Origin: Argonema antarcticum A004/B2 | Lineage (GTDB): Bacteria; Cyanobacteriota; Cyanobacteriia; Cyanobacteriales; Aerosakkonemataceae | NCBI RefSeq assembly: GCF_023333585.1 | Contig: NZ_JAIQZN010000068.1 | Location: forward strand, 1 to 40,652 | Direction of reading: 5' to 3' | Length of the DNA: 40,652 nt | Shown here: positions 16,242-24,400 of the stretch, in pieces | Layout: every line of letters begins with the position of its first letter | Position numbering within the stretch: the stretch's first letter is position 1 | Made by a program: the position numbers and the translations under genes | The notes under the pieces: generated by a model | Told to the model about the DNA's origin: nothing | The model's input: only the letters and a program-made list of their open reading frames with translations | The model's database searches: none

Positions 16242-16334
16242 AGAAACCCGGTTTCTTCAAGAAACCGGGTTTCTAAGAGTGTACTTCATAAGGGCTGCAA
16301 GCCGCTGTATAACTTCTGCGAAACCGGGTTTCCC
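16242..16334. repeat. AGAAACCCGGTTTCTT hairpin repeat, second copy
   Basis: A perfect 16-bp inverted repeat (16242-16257 and 16259-16274), the same type as 11115-11147. Flanking sequence is also shared: GTACATAGAAACC here corresponds, in the opposite orientation, to the region 11140-11175, including CACCTGAAAAG. A further half-copy GAAACCGGGTTTCC lies at about 16320-16333. It forms most of the spacer between the Uma2 gene and the response regulator. Confidence 0.75.
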
Positions 16335-16471
16335 ATACCTACTCACCTGAAAAGCGCTAGTTTAGACCGAATATCATAATCACTACAATCAGTCAAGTTC
16401 GGCCTAATGGGGGATAACCGAATTACCGATTTAGCTAAATTTAGAAATAGTAGAGTGCAAAGGTGAGATAG

Positions 16472-17155
16472 ATGTCGGGACAATTGTTACTGGTCGATGA
16501 TGAACCCGGAATACGGGAAGCTGTCCAAGCCTACCTGGAAGATAGCAATTTTACTGTTGACGTTGCTGCTAACGCCAATGAAGGCTGGCAGAAACTGCAA
16601 CAACATCTTCCAGACTTGGTAATTACAGACGTAATGATGCCCCAAGTGGATGGCTATCAGTTCCTCAAGCAAATGCGGGAAGACCCCCGCTTCAAGGCGC
16701 TGCCAGTCGTATTTTTGACCGCTAGAGGTATGACCAAAGACCGCATTCTAGGGTATAATGCCGGTTGCGATGCTTACCTCTCCAAGCCATTCGACCCGGA
16801 TGAGTTGGTAGCGATCGTAGAAAACTTGCTAGAGCGCCGAACAGCTACGGAGAAAACGTCAGAAGGCACTAACCTGGACGAAATAGCGCGTCAGCTGGCT
16901 GAAATTAGGGAACAATTAAAACAGCGACCTGCGATCGCTCAAATTGCTTCATCCATCAAAATAGACCTCACCCCAAGAGAACAAAGCGTCCTCGACTTAG
17001 TGGCACAAGGACTGATGAACAAAGAAATAGCGCGTCGTCTAGAAACCAGCGTTCGCAACGTCGAAAAATATGTCAGCCGCTTATTTAGCAAAACCGGCAC
17101 CAACAGCCGCACCGAATTAGTCCGCTACGCTCTCGAACACGGTTTAACCAAGTAA
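16472..17155 (+). CDS. NarL/FixJ-type response regulator (REC + LuxR HTH)
   Basis: A 227-aa DNA-binding response regulator. The receiver domain (residues 1-125) has the acidic pair DD at 9-10, phospho-acceptor D53 (LVITDVMMPQVDGY), and K105 (YLSKPFDPDE). The LuxR-type helix-turn-helix (about 166-227) reads LTPREQSVLDLVAQGLMNKE, then IARRLETSVRNVEKYVSRLF. Spacing and sequence resemble cyanobacterial Rre1/Ycf29, but I cannot separate it from other NarL-type paralogues. It would activate or repress target promoters upon phosphorylation. The neighbouring histidine kinase is convergent with zero bases between stop codons, so the pair is not co-transcribed, though a functional link is possible. Confidence 0.93.
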   Translation: MSGQLLLVDDEPGIREAVQAYLEDSNFTVDVAANANEGWQKLQQHLPDLVITDVMMPQVDGYQFLKQMREDPRFKALPVVFLTARGMTKDRILGYNAGCDAYLSKPFDPDELVAIVENLLERRTATEKTSEGTNLDEIARQLAEIREQLKQRPAIAQIASSIKIDLTPREQSVLDLVAQGLMNKEIARRLETSVRNVEKYVSRLFSKTGTNSRTELVRYALEHGLTK

Positions 17156-19831
17156 TTATTTCAAATTAGACTGATAAAGAGGAATCTCGATCGCAAACTC
17201 TGCTCCTAACCCCGGTTGGGAATAACACTCCAATTTGCCACGATGCTTTTCTACTACAATTTGGTAACTAATCGACAAACCCAGTCCCGTTCCTTTGCCG
17301 ACGGGTTTGGTGGTAAAGAACGGGTCAAACACTTGTTTGCGTACCTCTTCAGTCATTCCTGCGCCGTTGTCAGCAATCCGAATTACCACAAATTGGCTAT
17401 TGAGCATTGAAGGTTGTTCTTCCCTATCCGCAATCCTGCATCTCCCATGCCCCAGGGAAGTGCGAATGGTGATGGTACTGGGATTAGCCTCAATTTCCTC
17501 GATCGTTAGCTTTTTATTGTAATCCTCCAGCGCATCGATCGCATTACTAAGCAGATTCATAAATACCTGATTGAGTTGTCCAGCATAGCACTCAACCAAC
17601 GGCAACTTGCCGTACTCTTTAATTACTTGAATAGAGGGATGATCCGATCTCCCTTTGAGGCGATTTTGTAGAATCATCAGCGTACTATCAATACCTTCGT
17701 GAATATCGACCTCTTTCCTTTCCGCCTCGTCTAACCGGGAGAAGTGTCTCAGCGACTGAACGATCTCGCGAATGCGCTCAGCCCCCACTTTCATGGAAGC
17801 CAGAAGTTTAGGCAAATCTGCGATCAGAAAATCTAGATCTATCGCTTCAATTTCCTCTCTGATTCTGTCGGTGGGATTGGCATATTCATCTTGATATAAT
17901 TGCACCAGTCTTAATAAATCTTCCGTATATTCCCTGGCGTGAGTGATATTGCCGAAGATGAAATTAACGGGGTTATTGATTTCGTGGGCTACCCCAGCTA
18001 CCAGCTGACCCAGAGAAGACATTTTTTCACTTTGAATCAGTTGCGCTTGGGTATCGCGCAGTTCTCGGAAAGCTGCCTCTAGCTCGGTTGCCTTTTGTCT
18101 GATCTGCGCTTCCGACTGCTGCAAAACTTCCTGTACCTGCTTGCTAGAGGTAATGTCCACAGCCATACTCATCACCAAACGTCTTCCATCCGGTAGTTTA
18201 CCCAAGGGAACCGAACTAAAAACCCAAGTTCTTTGAGAGCCATTTGAAGTGGTAATGACATATTCTCCTTGTTCTAGTTGACTATTAATGTTATACAACC
18301 GATCGATATCTGCCTTGATTAATTCCTTTTTTTCTCGATATGCTTTTTCTATCCAATCCGCCATAGTCGGAATGTCGCTATGGTTATAACCGCTCAACTC
18401 CGTCCAGCTTTGGTTAATGGCGACTATTTCCCCATCTTCAGCGTGAATGATCGAGGGGAAAGGTGCATAAAAAACAGCGCAGCGGAACCGTTCTTCACTT
18501 TGCTGCAAAGCTTGCAGAATTTGTTTGCGTTCGCTGATATCCTTGTTGATTTCGAGGATGCTGGAAAGGTTGCCATTTTTATCCCGCAGCAAAGTCCAGC
18601 TACTCGCCACAGAAATTTGTCTGCCATCTCGCTTAGTATCGATCAATTCTCCCTGCCAATGTCCCTCACGCAGACATATTTCCAAAACTTTCTCCAGTGG
18701 CTGCGGAAATATCGTTTTCAAAAATGTGTGGACGTATTTTCCTACTACCTCTTGCTTTTTCCAGCCGTACAGCCGTTCAGCGCCAGAATTCCAATAGATG
18801 ATTAAATCATCCAAATCCCGAATGACGATCGCCTCATTCGCCAGATCCATCATCTGTACGTATTGCTGCAATGCTTCTTCGGCTCGCTCGCGATCGCTCA
18901 TTTGTTGATATAAGGTAAAATTTGCTACCTCAGCCTCTTTTTTGCGTCGTTGCGCCGTTTGAATGCTGTGTAATGTTAAAGTAAGGGCAACGGATAATAA
19001 AAGACCCGTACCCAGTACCAAGTCAGGCAGCTGCGATCGTTCTTTAGTTAGCAACTGAGAACTAGGCCAGATTCGCGATCGCAAAGCCATACCATCCACA
19101 GTAAAATTTATCTCCTGCTGCCAAGCTTCCCCATTTTGGCGATCCGCTTTGTTCCGGCTCAAGATTTCCGTATTGCCATCAAACACGCTTAGCCCGTACT
19201 GGGGAACAATATCTTTGTTAAAAATAGTTTTTAACAAGCCTTCCCTGCTATAAGCCGCGACAAAGAAACCGTACTTGCGCCCCTCATAAACCAAAGGAAC
19301 ATAAACCCACAACTCTTTGCTTCTTTCTGGCCCGATCGAGGGAACAACTATAACCTCTTGCCCCTTACCGTCGTAAGCCGCGAGCATTTTTTGGTGAAAC
19401 TCTCTGTCTGGCTCGGCAATTCCTTCTTTCGATACTGTCCAGCGCGGCCCAAACGAGGTGTCTACCCATTGTAGGATTTGGCAATTAGGGTAGAAGTCCA
19501 TATAAGCTTGTGAAGCGGCTTTCCACTCCCTTCGAGTTGGCTTCCCCTGGCTTTGCCAACGATTTGCCATCTGCCCCAAACCGACAAGGGGAACTTTCAG
19601 CTCTGCTTGCACGTCATTTTTTAGTGTCTCGGCAGCTAACTGAACGTTGCGCTGAACTTTGCTCTCAATCTGAGTTTGCTCCTGGATTTTCACTGTCTGC
19701 CAAAGCCATAGGGTAGTCAGGATCGCGCAGCTACCTACGAGAATCGGCAACGAAAATATCTGCGTCGCCAATCGAACAGCACCACTTCCCCACCTCTTCT
19801 CTCCCCCCATAGATATCTTTTCTATTTTCAT
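17156..19831 (-). CDS. Membrane sensor histidine kinase with extracytoplasmic sensor and PAS domains
   Basis: About 891 aa. After an N-terminal TM span (about residues 24-45), a 225-residue extracytoplasmic sensor region (CHASE-like layout; not assigned) ends at a second TM span (LVLGTGLLLSVALTLTL, about 271-287). Two PAS domains follow (about 325-440 and 445-560), then a coiled coil, a HisKA domain with the H-box HEINNPVNF (phospho-His about 616) and an HATPase domain with the N-box NLLSNAIDAL, G1 IADNGAGM and G2 GKGTGLGLSISYQIV. It autophosphorylates and passes phosphate to a response regulator, perhaps the convergent one at 16472. I prefer the ATG at 19831; a GTG at 19858 would add nine residues. 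Confidence 0.92.
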   Translation of the reverse strand: MKIEKISMGGEKRWGSGAVRLATQIFSLPILVGSCAILTTLWLWQTVKIQEQTQIESKVQRNVQLAAETLKNDVQAELKVPLVGLGQMANRWQSQGKPTRREWKAASQAYMDFYPNCQILQWVDTSFGPRWTVSKEGIAEPDREFHQKMLAAYDGKGQEVIVVPSIGPERSKELWVYVPLVYEGRKYGFFVAAYSREGLLKTIFNKDIVPQYGLSVFDGNTEILSRNKADRQNGEAWQQEINFTVDGMALRSRIWPSSQLLTKERSQLPDLVLGTGLLLSVALTLTLHSIQTAQRRKKEAEVANFTLYQQMSDRERAEEALQQYVQMMDLANEAIVIRDLDDLIIYWNSGAERLYGWKKQEVVGKYVHTFLKTIFPQPLEKVLEICLREGHWQGELIDTKRDGRQISVASSWTLLRDKNGNLSSILEINKDISERKQILQALQQSEERFRCAVFYAPFPSIIHAEDGEIVAINQSWTELSGYNHSDIPTMADWIEKAYREKKELIKADIDRLYNINSQLEQGEYVITTSNGSQRTWVFSSVPLGKLPDGRRLVMSMAVDITSSKQVQEVLQQSEAQIRQKATELEAAFRELRDTQAQLIQSEKMSSLGQLVAGVAHEINNPVNFIFGNITHAREYTEDLLRLVQLYQDEYANPTDRIREEIEAIDLDFLIADLPKLLASMKVGAERIREIVQSLRHFSRLDEAERKEVDIHEGIDSTLMILQNRLKGRSDHPSIQVIKEYGKLPLVECYAGQLNQVFMNLLSNAIDALEDYNKKLTIEEIEANPSTITIRTSLGHGRCRIADREEQPSMLNSQFVVIRIADNGAGMTEEVRKQVFDPFFTTKPVGKGTGLGLSISYQIVVEKHRGKLECYSQPGLGAEFAIEIPLYQSNLK

Positions 19832-20222
19832 AGCCACCCTGGTTTGACATGGTTCCACAGTCTCACTTGCGCCTTGCTTTTGGAGACTTAGGCTTTGACA
19901 AGCGCACCACGCTTCACAACCTTATTGTTCCCATGATCGCCTGAGAATAATTAATTGGCAAAGTGTTCTCTTATACGATCGCCTCAGCATCGCCAGCCAA
20001 CCTCATTCCATGAAAGGATTTTGGATTTTGGATTTACCCACTGATGAATCCGGCTGGCGACCAAACCACTCCTTTTAAAGGTCAGGCTGACGAAAGCTGC
20101 TGTTAACACTTCTGGTTATTTGAAGAAATTTTACGGTAATTGAAGAAATTTTAACTTTTGAGTTGTTCAGTAAAAATACTGTTATTTTTGATGAAATCAT
20201 TAATTTTTAACAAAAATCAGCC

Positions 20223-20339
20223 ATGAAAGTTTCAAAACCGGCAAAACATTTGGGTCAGTCACTTTCTCTAGGAGCGCTATTAGTTTTAACAAGCGTTGGT
20301 GTATTTGCGCTGATGACGATACAAACTGGCGGTTTCTAA
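20223..20339 (+). CDS. Possible 38-aa single-TM small protein
   Basis: A short ORF encoding MKVSKPAKHLGQSLSLGALL followed by VLTSVGVFALMTIQTGGF. It has a basic N-terminus and one hydrophobic span (about residues 13-31), a plausible small membrane protein. No Shine-Dalgarno sequence is visible; an A/T-rich region with the inverted repeat CAGTA-AAAA-TACTG lies 40-55 bases upstream and could be regulatory. No family recognised. It could equally be a chance ORF. Confidence 0.4.
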   Translation: MKVSKPAKHLGQSLSLGALLVLTSVGVFALMTIQTGGF

Positions 20340-20446
20340 CATCGATCGCAGTTAGAACCGTAAGTTTGCTGTGTATTATAGCAACCGCCAGGGCGATTAA
20401 GCCAACTCCAACTGTTACATGAAGTCCATAATCCCTTACGGAGTAA

Positions 20447-20494
20447 CCTCTTCCCTCTTCCCTAGTCCCTAGCCCCTAGCCCCTAGCCCCTAGC
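20447..20494. repeat. CTTCCCT / CCCCTAG heptamer array
   Basis: Two CTCTTCC-type units run into four or five CCCTAGC units, ending 13 bases beyond the PHP stop codon. Same motifs as at 1461-1568. Confidence 0.85.
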
Positions 20495-20506
20495 TATATT
20501 TGCAGA

Positions 20507-21223
20507 CTAGAGGCGCTGTAGCAAGTTAAGACCGTGAGTATCGGTGCCGCAAGTATTTAACAATCCGTAAGTTGCGCTTAACTTTTGCACCAGTTCGGTT
20601 TGTTCTGGACTGGGACGCCAAGGGTTGGGATTGTTGTAGGCGTAGTAGGTTTCGACGCCATCGATTCCCAGACGGGCGGCTTCTGGGATCAGCTCGGTAG
20701 CCTTGACCCGATAACGAGCTGGGTGAGCCAGTACCGCCAAGCCACCAGCCTGATGAATGGCTGCGATCGCATTACCAGCCTCTGCTTCCACATCCAAGGG
20801 ACGCTCACCTAGCAGATAGGTCAGGATAGAGGGGTGTTCTGGGTCGAAAGCATAGCCGAGAATGTGAACTTCAGTTCCCAAGAGGTTAGAGGTGATTTCC
20901 ACCCCAGTCCACAGGTGAGGTAGATCGTTGTCAGAATCATCGGCGTGCATTTGCTTCTTCCGGCGATCTAAGCAGCTTTTAGCCACCTCGTAACCGTCAA
21001 CGGTGTGGTGATCTGTGATAGCAAACCCTTTGAGACCGATCGCGATCGCTTGCTCGATCAACTCTTCCGGCTTTAAGTTGCCATCCGAGTAGATAGTGTG
21101 CATATGGAAGTTGAAATAACGCGGACAGCTCTTTGCGTTAATTGTCTTGAATACTTCCTTTAGTGCTAATATTTCTCCATTTGCTAGCTGATCTGAATTT
21201 GAAGTCTGAACATTGACTGGCAT
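20507..21223 (-). CDS. PHP domain metal-dependent phosphoesterase
   Basis: A 238-aa stand-alone PHP protein, similar to YciV/RNase AM-type and nucleoside-3',5'-bisphosphate phosphatases. Metal-binding motifs in order: FHMHTIYSDG (H40, H42, D47), ITDHHTVDGY (D71, H72, H73), GVEI, the LAHPARY histidine, and the C-terminal GTDTHG. The layout predicts a trinuclear metal centre hydrolysing phosphoester bonds; the substrate is unknown (short RNA or pAp are known substrates of relatives). GAGGCA about 6 bases upstream supports the ATG at 21223. It lies downstream of the giant kinase on the same strand, with about 200 bp between. Confidence 0.9.
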   Translation of the reverse strand: MPVNVQTSNSDQLANGEILALKEVFKTINAKSCPRYFNFHMHTIYSDGNLKPEELIEQAIAIGLKGFAITDHHTVDGYEVAKSCLDRRKKQMHADDSDNDLPHLWTGVEITSNLLGTEVHILGYAFDPEHPSILTYLLGERPLDVEAEAGNAIAAIHQAGGLAVLAHPARYRVKATELIPEAARLGIDGVETYYAYNNPNPWRPSPEQTELVQKLSATYGLLNTCGTDTHGLNLLQRL

Positions 21224-21427
21224 AACTGCCTCACAAGTCGCGTGGGTTAGTGTATAATAGAAAGCGCTTCAAGGTGGATGAGCTAATTAATCCATCTAAG
21301 GGACTAGAATAAGACTAACTTAGCAAAAATATACATTGCCCATCATCCATCGCCAGAAAAACGGGTAGTGCTATGCAATCCCTTGGCAAGAAGGCAACTG
21401 CTATATCGCCCCCACCGCAGCTACTGC

Positions 21428-24400
21428 TCAAGCCAAATCGCTCTTTTTCCCCATTAGGTGCTGTTGTGACTCCTGTCGCACGGGAATTTCCTTCGCCAAA
21501 CTTGTGCGGATCGCAATCACAAACTCCGCCCCCTGTCCTGGTGCCGAAATGCACTTCAACTCCCCACCGTGTTTCTCCACCACAATCTGGTAGCTAATCG
21601 ACAACCCCAACCCGGTGCCTTTTCCCACTGGTTTCGTCGTAAAGAAGGGGTCAAACAACCGAGAAAGTACTTCCTTTGTCATCCCAGGGCCATTATCTTT
21701 AATTCGGATCGCCACTCTATTGCCGTCTATCACTTCAGTACGAATCCGAATCGAGGGTGTACGGGGTATGTGGAGTGTACACGCTTCCCCACAGTCCTGT
21801 TCTATAGCATCGATCGCATTAGCAAGCAGATTCATAAACACCTGATTCAATTGCCCCACATAACACTCCACAAGGGGCAAGTCACCGTACTCTTTAACTA
21901 ACTCAATAGGCGAACGTTCTGCCTTAGCTTTGAGGCGATGGTGCAGGATCATCAGCGTACTATCTAGCCCAGAGTGAATGTCAACTAACTTTTTCTCCGA
22001 TTCATCAACCCGTGAAAAGTTGCGTAACGACTGCATAATCTCGCGGATGCGATCGGTCCCCACTTTCATAGAACGAAGCAAGGAAGGCAAGTCTTCCATC
22101 AGATATTCCAGGTCAATATTCTCTGCATTTTGCAGGATTTCGGCTGGTGGATTCTGATAGTGCTTTTCATAGAGTCGCAAGTGATTGAACAAGTCTTCCG
22201 CGTAGTTAGTAGCGTGCTGTAAATTGCCAGCAATGAAACCAACCGGGTTATTCACTTCATGAGCCACACCCGCCACCAGTTGCCCCAAACTGGATATCTT
22301 CTCAGTCTGAACAAGTTGAGCTTGCGTCTGTTGCAACTTGTACAAAGATTGTTCCAGTTGCTGAGCTTTTTCTTTTTCCCGTACTTCCGATTTTTGTAAA
22401 GCCACATTCTGCTTCTCCAGTTGCGAGGAATAAGATTGCAATTCCTCATAGAAACCCGCATTTTGCAGAGAAATGGACGCTTGAGCTACTAATAGTTTCA
22501 ATACTTCTAAGCGCTGCTGGGTAAAAGCTCCAGCCGTCAAGTTATTCTCCAAATAAAGAATCCCTCTTAGCTTACCTTGCTGGAGAATCGGCATACATAA
22601 AATCGACTTCGGTTGAGTTCTGAGAATATAAGTATCCGTCGTAAAAATACCCTCAACAGTCGCATTATTTAACACCACCGTTTCGCCAGTTCTTTCCACA
22701 TAGTTGATTACAGAAACCGGCAGATCGGGACGCTCATCAATTGGAACTGATGGCAGCACTAGGACTTTGCCTTTCTCGACACAGCCCTCCGCTACCAGAA
22801 CGAATTTGCCTGCCTCGTTTCCAGGATCTGCCTGGGAACGCAAGAAGAGGATGCCTTTTCTAGCTCCAGCATTCTCGATCGCGATCTGCATCAACTTATC
22901 TAGCAACTGGTCGAGAACAATTTCAGAAGAAATAGCCTGCGATGCTTTCATCACCGTGGCTAAATCCAGCGCCGTCGCATTCCCTCCCGTCGTATAAGTT
23001 GTTGTCCTAGTGACATCTATATCTGGGTTTTCTCTAGCAAGTAGCCGATCGAAAATATCAGGATATCTTGCTGACAAATCTTTTACTTTGCTCTCTGCTC
23101 CCCAGCGAATATATCCATAGTATGCCTCGGTCAAATAAGTTTGTGCTATCTTCTCTCTACCAAGGCAAAAGTTAAATTCTGCTGCCAGCTCATTAGCTAG
23201 CGCTTCTTCTTGGATGTATCCCTGTGCTTTCGCTTTGGCGATCGCTTTTTCATAATAGTCCGTCGCCTTCACATCTTTACCCAAAACTCGCGCCTTCTCT
23301 GCTTCCACTAGCAGGTACTTATGCTCAAAATTATAGGGCGCATGGAAAGCCCATTTCTTCATTTTCTTTTGATGCAATCCTACTTGTTTCAGAGCTTGTC
23401 TTTGCTCTTTTTTCGAGGCATGGGGATACCGAGCTAGTAGAGCCAGAGAATAGTAAAAATTGTATTCCGCAGGCAGCATCATACCACCCGCAGATTGTAC
23501 GTATTTCGCCGCCAATTCACCACTTTCAACAGCCTGACTGTAATCTTTAAACAAATAAAACAGCATTAATTTGGCCAGATATACCGCAAAAAGCGAAGTA
23601 TAATTTTTGGCATCAATTAAGGAAGGCAGCATTTCTGCTTCGTTAAAACTCTCCCCTATTAAAAGGCATTTATCTGACGACAAGCCTTGTAAATTCAATA
23701 CTGCTTGTCTCCAGATCTTTTTGTAAAATATTAGAAACTCCTGTTTGAGTTTCTGCATGAGAGAAATATATTGTCCATAGGTGCGATCGACAATTTCCAG
23801 ATGTTCGCCTGTCCAAAATACTGCCAGACAATATGTTGTAGCACTATAACCAGCATATTCTATATCCCCGGTTTCTAGCCCACTTTGAATTGCTTCTGGC
23901 AAAGGTTCTATGGTTTCCCTAGCATGATTTTTCCAGGGTATAATATAACCGTTTAGCATACTAATGACTTTAGCTTTGAGTGAATTAGCGTTAAACCGCT
24001 CCAACAGATTCAAAGCCAGTTGACCAAATTTATATCCCGATTCGATATCTCCCATCGCTCCACAGAGAATCATGCCATAAAAAACATAGGCAAAAGCGGC
24101 TATAGGCGAATTGCCATATTTGATCGAGAGCCTGACCATTGTTAAGATCACCAGCAATCCAATCGCCGGATTCGCAATAAATGCAGGAGCCGCAACAGTT
24201 TTTAAGATCCGCATCGCCGCCAGCTTATCAGAATCGGTCATTTCAGGAAGGTAGCTTAAATCTTCAATGCGTTTTCTTCCCAAAGTCAATTTGGTATGAA
24301 TCAATTCAGCAATAATATTCAGGGGGCTAGGTTTTGGCGATAGCGTAACACCTAGCATTTTCAGAACTTGGAGCGCCGTATCTATGGCTTCTTGTAGCTT

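Larger units (their letters stand above)
19832..20506. other. Spacer between histidine kinase and PHP gene
   Basis: A mostly non-coding 675-bp region. It holds a short GGATTTTGGATTTTGGATTT remnant (about 20018-20036), a near-direct repeat of TTGAAGAAATTTTA (about 20121-20152), the small ORF at 20223, and the heptamer array at 20447-20494. Nothing else is recognised. Confidence 0.5.
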
